Origin: Isoetes taiwanensis | Lineage: Eukaryota > Streptophyta > Lycopodiopsida > Isoetales > Isoetaceae | Assembly (NCBI GenBank): GCA_021234155.1 | Contig: JAJEKV010000005.1 | Coordinates: 4,902,952-4,966,951 of the forward strand | Direction: 5' to 3' | DNA: 64,000 bases | Shown here: piece by piece, positions 43,357-53,739 of the stretch | Layout of the letters: every line of letters starts with the position of its first letter | Numbering within the stretch: the stretch's first letter is position 1 | Position numbers and translations under genes: made by a program | The notes under the pieces: generated by a model | The model's input: the letters and a program-made list of their open reading frames with translations, nothing else | Told to the model about the DNA's origin: nothing | Databases searched by the model: none

Positions 43357-45456
43357 ATGCCCAAGGGAAGTAAGAAGGATATCCCACCAAGCTCTATCGT
43401 AACAAGAAGGGGACCGGTGAGTCAATCTTTGGGCTCAAAATTGCATCAAGATTCAATTTCGTTTTCAGATTTGGGAGCAGATCTGGGGTCTAATTCTCAG
43501 ATCCAAGAGGTTTTGATTCCATTTACTGATCCAGAAGGTAATCCAATTTCGTTTTTCAAATTGAAGGGAGATTCAATTTCGTTTTTCCAATTTCAAGAAA
43601 CCCAAGAAGAGGTAGAGATGGCTGTATTACCACCTATGGTATGGGGTTTTCAGACAATGGGGATTCCAAAGTTTGATGATCTGGTGGATCGGGATCCTTT
43701 GAAGCATATTGTGAAGTTTGAGAGGTATTGCCAGCAATGTAAGTTACCGGCTGCTGATTATTTGCTTTGGTTTCATAGTTCTTTGCAAGATTCAGTGGAG
43801 GAATGGGCACAAACTCAGCCAGATACCATGACATATCAGGAATTAAAGGAAGCATTCATTGCTAATTATCAAGAAGTCCATGGTAAGGATAAGACTATGG
43901 AAAGGTGGACAAATTTCACACAAAAGGAAGATGAATCAATTAGAGAGTATAATCAGAGGTACATTGCGGTTCTCAAAGCCGTGGTTCATTGGAAGATTGC
44001 AAGGAATGATGAAATGGATATCCAATGGTATGTGAAGGGGCTGAAACGAGCTATTGCTCATAAGGTGAAGGCTAAACAACCTACAACATTACTAGAGGCA
44101 CAAAAGTATGCTCTCAAGGCTGAAGATAAGCTGGGATACATTCATGAAGTTGCTGCTCCAGAGCATAAAACAGAGGATATTGCAGCCAAGATTTCTAAGC
44201 TTACAATTGGTGAGAAGCCAAGGGAGGTGCAGTTTATTACTTGTGAGTATTGTGGGTCTATTGGACATTCTGATACTACATGTAGATTGCTGAAATTCTG
44301 CTCAAGATGCCAAATCAAGGGCCATAATGATCAAGAATGTAGGGAGAAGAGATTCTTTGAGAGGGCCAATCCGGTATTTGCTGTTATGCAACAAGCACCA
44401 CCTATTCCTATTCAACCAATGCAAAGACCTATCATACCACAAGTGCCAATGATGCCACAAGCTCCAATTGCCCAACAAGTTCCAATGGGTTCCACACCAA
44501 TGGTGCAGCCAAAACAAGGATGGTATCCAAGTAAGGCTCATTTATATTGCAAGTTATGTGATAAATTCAAGCATGATGAGACTACTTGTTGGAAAATCCA
44601 TGGGAAACCAGAATGGGCAACCAACAAGTATCCACCAAAGCAGCAAGTGTTTGAATCGGTACCTCTTCCTAATAATGATGTTCGCATTCAAGATGCAAAG
44701 TACATTGATAATCCTCAAGTTAAGACTCTTATTGAGGAGCTTAAGAAGCAAGAGAAGGCAAAATCAGTAGTAAATTGTGGATTTGTTGAGGTAGACAGTG
44801 ACCCATTTCAGCAAGAAGAAGAGATTGGAGAAGTAAATGCGGTTACAAGATCACAAAAGGTGGTGCAAGAACCAAGAGTAGTGCCAATTGCGGAGAAGAC
44901 TAAGACCTCTTTTCCAAAGGCTTTGAAGGAACAAACTTTGAAGGTGTCAGCACCTAAGAAGGTGCAATTCAATGTGTTGCCCACAGAACAGTTTCAGTCT
45001 ATAGAAGAAAATATAGTGATGCCTCCTATGATGGATGAGGAAATTCAGAATGAAGATGATGTGATCAGCCAAGTTTTGGCCACTAAAGTTACACTTACTC
45101 TTGAGCAATTGATGCATTATTCTCCAAATTTGTTGCAAGAGTTAGGGGGAAGAACAAAATCAGAAATTTCAGTCCAACAAATCATATCAAATGATATCGA
45201 CAAGAGGAGAATGGAGCCACCAGCCCGGCAATCCAAGGATCCTGGGCCATTTCTTTGTGATGTGAGTATTAATGGATATCTAATCAAAGAGGCCAACATA
45301 GATACCGGCAAGGAGAGTGAATGTAATGCCTTACCACATAATGCTTCAAGTTGGGTTGAAAATGATGGAACCGACAACTATGATGCTCAAAGCATTCAAT
45401 CAAATGAAGGTGCAGCCTATGGGAGTCATAAGAAATGTTTTATGCAAGGTTTATGA
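43357..45456 (+). CDS. Gag (capsid plus three zinc knuckles) running into protease
   Basis: A 699-codon frame. The N-terminal 90 residues hold repeats of DSISF/ISFFK phrases. The capsid-like retrotransposon gag domain is at about residues 95-270 (FVERYCQQCK-like region, YLLWFHSSLQDSVEEWAQTQ). Two adjacent CCHC knuckles at about residues 298-330 (CEYCGSIGHSDTTC and CSRCQIKGHNDQEC) are followed by a Pro/Gln/Met-rich stretch and a third knuckle (CKLCDKFKHDETTC) at about 400-415. Near its end it enters protease (ANIDTGKES), then loses the frame near 45,315; the true protease continuation is the overlapping +1 frame from 45,317. Confidence 0.88.
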   Translation: MPKGSKKDIPPSSIVTRRGPVSQSLGSKLHQDSISFSDLGADLGSNSQIQEVLIPFTDPEGNPISFFKLKGDSISFFQFQETQEEVEMAVLPPMVWGFQTMGIPKFDDLVDRDPLKHIVKFERYCQQCKLPAADYLLWFHSSLQDSVEEWAQTQPDTMTYQELKEAFIANYQEVHGKDKTMERWTNFTQKEDESIREYNQRYIAVLKAVVHWKIARNDEMDIQWYVKGLKRAIAHKVKAKQPTTLLEAQKYALKAEDKLGYIHEVAAPEHKTEDIAAKISKLTIGEKPREVQFITCEYCGSIGHSDTTCRLLKFCSRCQIKGHNDQECREKRFFERANPVFAVMQQAPPIPIQPMQRPIIPQVPMMPQAPIAQQVPMGSTPMVQPKQGWYPSKAHLYCKLCDKFKHDETTCWKIHGKPEWATNKYPPKQQVFESVPLPNNDVRIQDAKYIDNPQVKTLIEELKKQEKAKSVVNCGFVEVDSDPFQQEEEIGEVNAVTRSQKVVQEPRVVPIAEKTKTSFPKALKEQTLKVSAPKKVQFNVLPTEQFQSIEENIVMPPMMDEEIQNEDDVISQVLATKVTLTLEQLMHYSPNLLQELGGRTKSEISVQQIISNDIDKRRMEPPARQSKDPGPFLCDVSINGYLIKEANIDTGKESECNALPHNASSWVENDGTDNYDAQSIQSNEGAAYGSHKKCFMQGL

Positions 45457-45550
45457 GGTGGAAGCAATCTTGGATTTCATGGTTTTGAAATTTCCAGAGA
45501 GTGTGCATGCTGAAACTTATACTTTGTTCTTTCGAGTCGTACATGGTTAG
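45280..45550 (+). pseudogene. Retroviral-type aspartic protease, split by a frame change
   Basis: The catalytic motif IDTG is in the gag frame at about 45,298-45,309. The following protease-like sequence (NVMPYHIMLQVGLKM, later KVYEVEAILDFMVLKFPE) is in the next frame from 45,317 to a stop at 45,550. A one-base insertion or deletion near 45,310-45,318 would explain this. A programmed shift is possible but there is no clear slippery heptamer. Confidence 0.65.
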
Positions 45551-45786
45551 ATGCCGCATGCTGAGACTTCATGGAGGAAGCGTGAAATGAACATCTTTCA
45601 AGGGGAACACAAGGTTACTATAGATCATCCTCTGAAATCAGCAAAAGGTACCTTTCTTTGCAAACCTTCTTTGAGCAGCCCGCAGTTAGAAATCAGCAAA
45701 AAGAATGCTATGGTGTCAGGGCAGCAAGGTCTTAGTTGTTTTCATGTCTTGGAAGTGGGTGACAGGGAAGATAAGACTTTGTACAA

Positions 45787-46518
45787 GTGGTTAAAAGGTA
45801 CCCAAATTTCAGAAATATGTCATTTACAGCCGAAAGAAGTTGCGATAAGTATATCCAAAGACTTGAAAGTATTGGTGAAGGTGAGTTACAAGAGACTCTT
45901 GTAAACATGAAGGAGGAGTCCATTCAAAGACCTATTGATGACACTTTATTTCAGCAAGGTATTGATCTAGATCAAGTAGAGATGCTGATTTTGACATCAA
46001 GCATGGATGGGGTAAACAGAAATCAGCCCACTATACAAGTACAAGAAGCTTGGTGGCATGCGCACATTCTAGAGGATGAGGTAAATCAGCTCAGTCCATA
46101 TTCACCACAGTCATTACAGTCAACACATGCACCAAATTCATCACAATCATCACATCCACCACATCCATTACAGTCACCACAGTCACCACAGTCACCACTG
46201 TCACCACATTCACCACAGTCACCACAATCACCACATTAAGTCCTTTGTCACCACATTCATCACAGTCCACCACATTCACCACATTAAATCCACACGTCAC
46301 CACATTCACCACATTCATCACAGTCACCACACTCACCACAGTCAACACATTCACCACATTCATCACAGTCACCACATTCAGTAAAAAACATCAATATTTC
46401 TCAAGGAAATCAAGAAGAATTGGTTACTATTGGAGGAGATCTTACTCAAGAGGAGGAACGTGATTTGATATCTTTGTTAAGAGAATTCAGGGATGTTTTG
46501 GCAAGAAATTAGAAAGAA
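45787..46518 (+). repeat. Linker with SPQSPH-type minisatellite and in-frame stops
   Basis: After an open frame from 45,787, the region 46,085-46,385 is a 9-bp-based array (CACCACAGT/CACCACATT/CATCACAGT) encoding Ser-Pro-Gln/His repeats, closed by stops at 46,237-46,239 and 46,285-46,287. The same frame resumes with GDLTQEEERDLISLLREFRD and meets TAG at about 46,510-46,512, just before the RT frame. Repeat-length change is a likely cause of the breaks. Confidence 0.75.
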
Positions 46519-49206
46519 TTGAAAGGCATTCCACCAGAGGTTGTGGTGCATACTATTGATTTGAAACAAGGATCAAAACCAGTCCAACAAGCTCAAAGGC
46601 GAATGAGTCCAGCAATAGAGAAGCAAGTAAAGGTTGAAGTCATGAAGCTTTTGGAGGCGGGATTTTTTGTACCAGTGCCAAATTCAGATTGGATCAGTTC
46701 TATTGTACCAGTGAGAAAGCCAAATAACTCAATCCGAGTATGCATTGATTACAGGGATCTCAATAAAGCTACCAAAAGAGATCATTTTCCTACACCATTC
46801 ATAGACACTTTGCTGGATATTGTTGCAGGAAATCAGGCCTATTCTTTCTTGGATGGTTACTCAGGATATAATCAGATCCAAATCTATCCACCACATCAAG
46901 CAATGACGGCTTTTCGAACACCTTTTGGCATCTATGCTTATAAGGTATTACCTTTTGGCCTCACAAATGCTCCAGCCACATTTCAGCGAGCTATGACATA
47001 TGCTTTTCATGATATTTTAGACTTTTTGAGAGTCTTTATAGATGACTTAACAGTATTTTCTAATCTAAGAAAGGATCACTTGGATCATCTCAGAAAAGTT
47101 CTTGAAAGATGCCGATTGTATGGTATAAGTTTGAATCCTGCTAAGTGTATTTTCTTCACTAGAGGAGGAAAACTATTGGGTAATTATGTTTCAGAAAAGG
47201 GATTACAAGTGGATCCTGGTAAGATTGCAGCCTTGGAGAAGGTGAAACCACCTACAAATGTATCCCAAGTCAGAAGCTTATATGGCCAACTCAGTTTTAG
47301 TAGGAGGTATTTGCACAATTTTGCTAAAGTAACCCAGCCACTTGTGGATTGTATGAAGCAAGGGCAGAATTTTAGATGGAAGGAGGATGCTCAAGAAGCA
47401 TTTGAATGGTGCCTTGGACAATTGAAAGAGAGAACTTTGCTGATTCCTCCAAGAATGAGTGAGCCATTTCATTTATTCTTTACAGTTTGGGAGCAAGCTT
47501 TGGCTGTCACACTATGTCAGAAAAATCAGCAAAAGCATTATGATGTGAATTACTATGCTAGCAGGTTGTTAACTCCACAAGAGCAGAAATGGACTCATGT
47601 GGAGCATCTTGGGTTGGCATTGAAGTGGGCCTTGAATAAGTTTAGACATTATCTTCTTCCCTCACAATGGAATTCAGCAAATGTACAGTATGTTTACATT
47701 CATATGGATGTGAACCCATTGCCATGCATTTACAGCAAGACTGTCCAAGATCCTAAGTTTACAAGATGGGCTCTTATCATACAAGAATTTGAATTGAAGT
47801 ATGTTAAGATGGCTCAAGGGACTCATAATCCAAGTGCCTATTTGAGTAGTGGTGCTGAAATAGAAGAGGAAACAGACCAGCCAGTAGCATTTCAGGATAA
47901 TGGAGTATTACAGGGATTCATTGAGACCGTGGATCTTTGGTATGCCAATATATACAGGTATTTACAAGATCAGACTTATCCTTCACCATTTTCAAAGCAA
48001 CAAAAGCACGCTCTTAGAGTACAAGCAGCTGGTTATGTGGTGCATGAAGCTATTCTTTATAAGAGGACTATGGAAGGTCTCTTATTAAGATGTGTTGCTG
48101 GTCAGCAAACTCATGATTTGTTGCAGCAAGCACATGATTGTCAGGGGCATTTTGCAGCCAGAACCACAGCTAGGAAGATCCTTCATTGGGGATATTATTG
48201 GCCAACTCTTTACAAGGATACTAGAGACTTTGTTAGCAAATGTGAAAAGTGTCAAAGGCATAAACAATTAACAGGCCACAATAATATGCCATTCCATCCT
48301 ATTTTGAGCGTTGGTCCGTTTCATATGTGGGGATTGGATTACATTGGGCCTATCAATCCTCCATCTTCCAAAGGTCATAAGTATATCTTGGCAGCAACAT
48401 GCATGTTTACAAAGTGGGTAGAAGCAATTCCAGCAAAGCATGCTACAGAAAATACCACAGTAAGCTTTCTTTATCACAATTTGATTTCTCGGTTTGGTGT
48501 TCCAACAATTCTTTTGTCTGATCGAGGAACTCATTTCATGGGGAAAGTAGTAGCTCAGTTAACAGAAAAGATTGGTGTTCAACATGTGCAAGCTTCTGCT
48601 TATTATCCACAGGGCAATGGGCAAGCTGAGTCTACTAACAAAATTCTGAAAGCTATCTTGGCTAAAACAGTGAAGGATAATCAAAGAAATTGGCATGAAG
48701 CATTGACAGGTGCCTTATGGAGTTTCAGGTGTACTTACAAGTTAGCTACAGGATTTACACCATTTGAATTGGTTTATGGAGTGCAGGCTGTGATGCCTAT
48801 TCATTTGGACATTCCTTTGTGTTCATTTGTGGAGCTACCTTATTATGAGAATTTAGGAGAAGTTCCAACTCCAAATCAAGTGCATAATAGGATGGATGAT
48901 TTGTTGCAATTGCAAGAGATGAGACAAGAAGCAGCAGACTTCAATATGAGGCATAAACAGAAAGTAAAGCTTATCAAAGATAAGCTACAGGTGGTCAATC
49001 CATTTGAGGAAGGACAATTAGTGTTGTGCAGGACCACTAAGAAGCATCTATCCAAATTTCAAAGCCCATGGGAAGGCCCATTTCTGATTGATAAAGAGGT
49101 ACCAGGTGGGGCTTTCTACTTGATGACTCCAGAAGGGGAATTGTTGCCTAATCCCAAAAATGGCAAGGATCTCAGGCCTTATTTTGAAAGAGACGTGCTA
49201 CTCTAA
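46519..49206 (+). CDS. Pol polyprotein: reverse transcriptase, RNase H, integrase
   Basis: An uninterrupted 895-codon frame; the listed start is an alternative codon following a TAG, so the true N-terminus lies upstream. RT: RVCIDYRDLNKATKRDHFPT, LDGYSGYNQIQIYPPHQAMT, LPFGLTNAPATFQRAM and the FIDDLTVFS active-site block (IDD form) at about residues 70-180. An RNase H-like region follows (about 290-380; YYASRLLTPQEQKWTHVEHL), with its first Asp not in the usual TDAS context. Integrase: HHCC finger (HDCQGHFAARTTAR, CEKCQRHKQ), catalytic Asp in WGLDYIGPINPPSSKG, Asp in LLSDRGTHFMGK, and Glu in YYPQGNGQAESTNKILKAIL, so D,D,E is complete. No chromodomain is seen. Confidence 0.92.
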   Translation: MKGIPPEVVVHTIDLKQGSKPVQQAQRRMSPAIEKQVKVEVMKLLEAGFFVPVPNSDWISSIVPVRKPNNSIRVCIDYRDLNKATKRDHFPTPFIDTLLDIVAGNQAYSFLDGYSGYNQIQIYPPHQAMTAFRTPFGIYAYKVLPFGLTNAPATFQRAMTYAFHDILDFLRVFIDDLTVFSNLRKDHLDHLRKVLERCRLYGISLNPAKCIFFTRGGKLLGNYVSEKGLQVDPGKIAALEKVKPPTNVSQVRSLYGQLSFSRRYLHNFAKVTQPLVDCMKQGQNFRWKEDAQEAFEWCLGQLKERTLLIPPRMSEPFHLFFTVWEQALAVTLCQKNQQKHYDVNYYASRLLTPQEQKWTHVEHLGLALKWALNKFRHYLLPSQWNSANVQYVYIHMDVNPLPCIYSKTVQDPKFTRWALIIQEFELKYVKMAQGTHNPSAYLSSGAEIEEETDQPVAFQDNGVLQGFIETVDLWYANIYRYLQDQTYPSPFSKQQKHALRVQAAGYVVHEAILYKRTMEGLLLRCVAGQQTHDLLQQAHDCQGHFAARTTARKILHWGYYWPTLYKDTRDFVSKCEKCQRHKQLTGHNNMPFHPILSVGPFHMWGLDYIGPINPPSSKGHKYILAATCMFTKWVEAIPAKHATENTTVSFLYHNLISRFGVPTILLSDRGTHFMGKVVAQLTEKIGVQHVQASAYYPQGNGQAESTNKILKAILAKTVKDNQRNWHEALTGALWSFRCTYKLATGFTPFELVYGVQAVMPIHLDIPLCSFVELPYYENLGEVPTPNQVHNRMDDLLQLQEMRQEAADFNMRHKQKVKLIKDKLQVVNPFEEGQLVLCRTTKKHLSKFQSPWEGPFLIDKEVPGGAFYLMTPEGELLPNPKNGKDLRPYFERDVLL

Positions 49207-49600
49207 GGGATTCAGATTGGGCATAGCTCCAATTACAGAGAATTTGTGGAGAACTTTTGGGTTACAGCAGGTCATTTTTCTGTAAAAACAGGTGGTGACA
49301 GTTCAATAATACATGATGTATCCTACATCAAAAGATGTGTTTCGGCGATACGAATCCAACGAGCTATGGTGCAGGTCAAACAGAGTTCTGGAACTCAAGA
49401 TATCAGCTTTCAAAATTTGCCACAGTTATAGAGGCTCTGTTTCGTCACTGTCATTTTGGACCAGTTTGTTTGTATTAGTCATTTGGATTTGAGGAGGGTG
49501 TAAATGTGTCATTTGGGGACATGTCCCAAGGACTATATGAGTTTGTTTTGTTGTGGGTTCTCCGCCACGGAGTGGCACATTTTTCCACTGTGGTCGACAC
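49207..49600 (+). other. 3' untranslated region of the young gypsy element
   Basis: No conserved coding was found. It includes the purine run at about 49,491-49,500 and a short inverted motif GGGGACATGTCCC (49,515-49,527). Confidence 0.6.
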
Positions 49601-49987
49601 TGTTGGGGTCGTCACCACTCACCACACCATTCACCACTCACCACACCATTCACCACTCACTACACTCGTCACCACTCACCACATTCGTCACCACTCACCA
49701 CACTTGTCACCACTCACCACACTCATCATATACCGTATATAGAGTGATATACGCGCATGCACGCGTGCAGGATATTTGCACGTATGCATTGGGGAGCCAT
49801 TATCATTACAGGATTATCTGAGAGAGAGAGAAGAACAGGGAGACGGTGTATTGAGAGAGAGTGTTTTGCTTGATCTAGCTATGGAGATGATGATTCTTTG
49901 TGTTGGGCATTGCCTTGTTCTGATAGATTGAGCTTGTATTGTTGGGTTTTTCATCCTTCTTGCAAGGTTAGAGTTAAGGCTCTAACA
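49601..49987 (+). repeat. 3' LTR
   Basis: Same length as the 5' LTR with about 4 differences: three clustered in the CACCACTCAC array and one in the last 20 bp (GTTAAGG against GTTCAGG). Confidence 0.95.
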
Positions 49988-49992
49988 GTACA

Positions 49993-51849
49993 ACTCAATG
50001 TGTCCACTTGTGGCATGATTGTGCACATCGTTCATGCATCTCTATTCTATTCTGCAATGTATTATCCTACTAACTTATCCAGTCATAAGAAAATCCTTCA
50101 TGGAGGGTTGTATGGAATTTAATAGGATAATCTGAGGATAACTCTTAGAAGTTCATGCTTTGCCATTAGAAAGGCAACAACCTGAGGCCTCATGCATATC
50201 CTTAGATCCAAGATTGGTCATGCCTACATTAAGATAATATCAGATGTACATATTCAGTAGTAAGCATATTATTGTCAAGGTTTTTCCCTCGAACCCTTTT
50301 CGATCCCATAGATGTCAAACAGTTGAGCCAAGTAAGGTATCCACTATTGCACAAACTAACAATATCTTATACACGATTCTCCTCCAAAATACCTTGGAAT
50401 AGAAGGATATATTTTGTTGATGTTGTGCTAAGTATTGTGTCTACTTCCACTTAGAGGATCCTTCTATTGCTTGATAGATAGACGTGGATCCACCACATGT
50501 TGATGTTGACACTCTGGAATTTGAATTGATCATCATATCATGCATCTAAGGAAAGGACTATATTTGCCAAAACTCAATTGAAGCAATCTCCATTTTCTTT
50601 CTTCTAAAAAATTTATTGGCTGCCCTCAAAAGTGAAGTTACTATTTTATCATTTTGTTGCTATAAGCAGAGAGTCGTAAAATATACTGTTACAAGCTAGT
50701 GTAGGCCTTGGCTCTATTGTAAGCCAATTGGAATGCAAGAGATATACATATCGTAGTGGTCAAATACTAGGTCGGTATTCTTTGCCAAATGCTGGGTCTA
50801 TATTGAATCCAGGAGTCCCTACCTTGATAAGATAAAGATCATGCACATAGTCCACTATACTAGACCCTCTGACTTAATTTATATGTTGACAAGTGTGGAC
50901 AAAGAAGGACAACTGTTCTCAAAGACATTGAAGATAATCACGTAAAAAACATCATATTTGGAGCAACTCTCTCCCAGATCATGTGTGATAGGATGGCATG
51001 GCTGGTGCTAAAGAAAAGATACAAGACTAGGAAAAGATAAGTCAAAGGAAAAAGAGCTTGTAACATTTACAGCCGTTGTAGAAGTGTTAGGCTGGAAAAA
51101 ATACAACACAATAGGAGATCCAATTGCAGGTGATTCCAGATGTATGTAAGAGTATCCTAACCTCAATGCCATAGGTATTCCAAAAAAAAATATTAGCGAA
51201 AGTAAAGTAGACATGATAGTTTTGAATCATGCCTTTTGCCCCATTACAAGTGTGGCATCAGCTCGAGGCGTAGTTATTCCAAGAAATAATTCTAAATAAT
51301 TATATATTTTAGAAATGATTCTAAAATATATAATTCCAAGCTAATAAATGGAGTCAAATTATTGCTGCTTAAAGGCTATAAACTTTTTCACTCGAAGCAT
51401 GAGATGGAGTAAGTGTTTATTGGGTCCATCAAGTAATATTTATATATAAGTACAGAACAAAGAGAAACATGTATTCTAATTATTCAAATTAGCTTCTTGA
51501 AGATTTCGTAGTATTAAAAATGCTCTCCATGTAGTTCATGTAACAGAGATGTTGAAAAGAGTATAACTAGGATGTACAAACAGGCATCAGATTCGGGAGG
51601 AGCATGTATGTAGTATAGTCAGCAACTGAAACTCAATGTACATACATATTAGATCTTGTGAAGACAAGCCCCAAAAAATGTGTTAGTTAAAGGTATTCAC
51701 AAAGGTTTTTAAGGGAGGATGAACCATGGGAAGGTGAAAATGCATGTCCTGAAGGATAGTTTCTACTCTACTTTAATCAACATTTTCTATTTCATGATCC
51801 TATTAAGGACCAAACTTAATTTAGGAAAAGCTAAACAAGATCAGAATCC
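49993..51849. other. AT-rich intergenic stretch, nothing recognised
   Basis: Many stops in all frames. It may include decayed upstream parts of the copia element at 51.85 kb, but I cannot point to a motif. Confidence 0.4.
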
Positions 51850-52100
51850 ATATTGGCAGTTCAACTTTTAGGTGCTAAAGGGCATCAACTATGCTGAGGT
51901 CTTTGCTCTACTGACTAGATGGAAGATTATGAAATTTATTTAAACAAGATGAACTCTTAGTGTGCAGATGAAAAGTTACTCTCTATTGACTTAAACAAGC
52001 CTCTTGATATTGGAATAAGAACCTTGCTATCTACCTAAAATTGAAAGGCAATGTAGATGGCCTATTTATAAACAATCATTTTTTACCACAAGGATTAGTC
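51850..52100 (+). pseudogene. Ty1/copia reverse transcriptase remnant
   Basis: Two frames give copia RT signatures: KGINYAEVFALLTRWKI (the GIDY-EVFAPV-R block) at about 51,882-51,935, and LKQAS, stop, YWNKNLAIYLKLKGN (the GLKQA-R-W block) at about 51,993-52,060. The YVDD motif is missing and stops are frequent, so this is an old fragment. Possible RNase H debris (ILKDINIYEDSHSTLL) lies at about 52,330-52,380. Confidence 0.7.
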
Positions 52101-52164
52101 AATCAGCCAATTTCAAATATCTTGACCCAAGCTTTGTAATGTTTCAATTATGTTTAGTGATGTT

Positions 52165-52290
52165 GTGGGTTGATCTAGCCCATTGTATGGGTCTCATGGC
52201 CTATTGGTCTCCGTGGACGTTAAAAAATTTATTCTATTCTATTCTATTCTATTCTATTCTATTCTATTCTTTTCTATTCTTTTCTTAAAA
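52165..52290 (+). mobile_element. LINE 3' end with (TATTC)n tail
   Basis: GGGTCTCATGGCCTATTGGT then CTCCGTGGACGTTAAAAAAT and about eight TATTC units. It matches the LINE 3' end at about 14.1 kb in reverse orientation. It lies inside the copia debris, so it inserted later. Confidence 0.7.
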
Positions 52291-52559
52291 GGATGGTATT
52301 GTTTTCTTTGAGCAAAATTACCTAAAGCAATTTTGAAAGACATAAACATTTATGAAGATTCTCATAGTACTTTATTGATTGATTTTGAATATATTTATAG
52401 CTATTCCAAGGTTTCACATTTAAGAGCTCTCATTCTGATGGGCAAAATATGTTTTCTTGATATTGGCATGCTGGGTAGAAGCACCAACAAGTCTAACTTT
52501 TGCTTTCCACGATAAAGTGGAACATAAAGCTTTCTCAGATGCCACTATGAGGTTGTATG

Positions 52560-53720
52560 ATATTTTTAAAATATTAGTTTTGCGCATCTCGAGCATGAAT
52601 CAGAATTGCAATCAAGTTCTAATCAATAATGTGTGAAAGAAGAGTAGATATATCAGATTGATTTAACTTCTATTTCTCTGGTGAATAAACCAGTGGCAAC
52701 AAGTTTTAAAAATGAGGAAGAACAAGAGCATTTTAATGTCCACTCAAGGCCAACTAGGCTATAGCACAACAACATTGCTCATTGTTTCCTTCTCCCAATA
52801 ATTTTAGTAATGCACCTTGACTCGATAGACTCGGATATGAGACCTATTTGTATCTAAGTTAATGTTTTACCAGTAGACCAAACTTTCAAATATATTTGAG
52901 GATAATATATGGCATTTGAAGGAGGCACTATATCGAAAAGCATGTTGATATTTATATAAATCGAAGACTAGTATGTTTTTCTTCATGAAGCTGTTCTCTT
53001 CTAAAAACCAAGTTTTGCTACATTTCAAAGGTTGAGGTTATCTTCTAACAAGGTCATGTTTTGCTTCTCAATTGGGTTAAACTTCCCTAAAAAAGTCTAT
53101 GCCAATATGTACCTATATGTACTCTGTACAAATCTTCATATAATACAAATACTGCCTTCAATTAAAGAAAAAAGATATTCATGTAGTAGAAAACAAGCCA
53201 TAATAGTAGATGCATATTGTCATACATATAATGTAACTACTATGATAATCTAATAGTTGTTAGAGTTGATGCTAACTAGAATGATAGAATTATACTTTGA
53301 GAAAGACCATTGGATTTGCTTATACATTCTTCTATATAGATGCTTTTCAATGCCTTTCACACTAGACCCTCTATTTTTTGTGCATCTCGTAGAGCAATTG
53401 GTCTCTAATGGATGTTAGAAATGCCCTTCTTTTAATACTCCAGATTGTGAGCTTATTATAATCCTTCAAAATGGATGTATCATGTCATATGCTCACGTAT
53501 ATATGTATTGTATAAAAATGAGTGATCAATACACATTGAACATTGAAGTAGAAGGCCTAGGCAGCATAAGAAATATTGCTTCTTACAGAATAACATTTCA
53601 ATGTTGAAAGTGCATAGCTATACTATAACCTCGAAACAAACATATATTTCCTTTAGAAGACATATCATTATATTTATAAAATTATTCTATGTGTCCCAGG
53701 GAAACGATGCACCCATGGTT
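52560..53720. other. AT-rich intergenic stretch, nothing recognised
   Basis: No coding or repeat signature beyond simple AT-richness. If the ciliary gene continues 3', a further exon might lie here, but I could not identify one. Confidence 0.35.
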
Positions 53721-53739
53721 TATATAATGTGCTAAAAAT

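Larger units (their letters stand above)
42780..49987 (+). mobile_element. Young Ty3/gypsy retrotransposon with 99%-identical LTRs
   Basis: The 7,208-bp element is flanked by a perfect 5-bp duplication GTACA (42,775-42,779 and 49,988-49,992). Its 387-bp LTRs (42,780-43,166 and 49,601-49,987) begin TGTTGGGGTC, end CTCTAACA, and differ at about 4 positions. The primer site TGGCGACCAC starts at 43,170. Internal order is gag with three CCHC knuckles, protease, repeat-rich linker, RT, RNase H and integrase, with no chromodomain seen. A purine run (GAGGAGGG, about 49,491) lies about 100 bp before the 3' LTR rather than next to it, which is unusual. Very recent insertion is inferred from LTR identity, yet gag-pro carries a frame change and pol a stop just upstream. 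Confidence 0.95.

Noticed and set aside
46091-46375. Long Val/Met-rich and His-rich frames opposite or shifted over the SPQSPH array
   Set aside because: Any frame of a CACCAC-type minisatellite stays open; no family signature.
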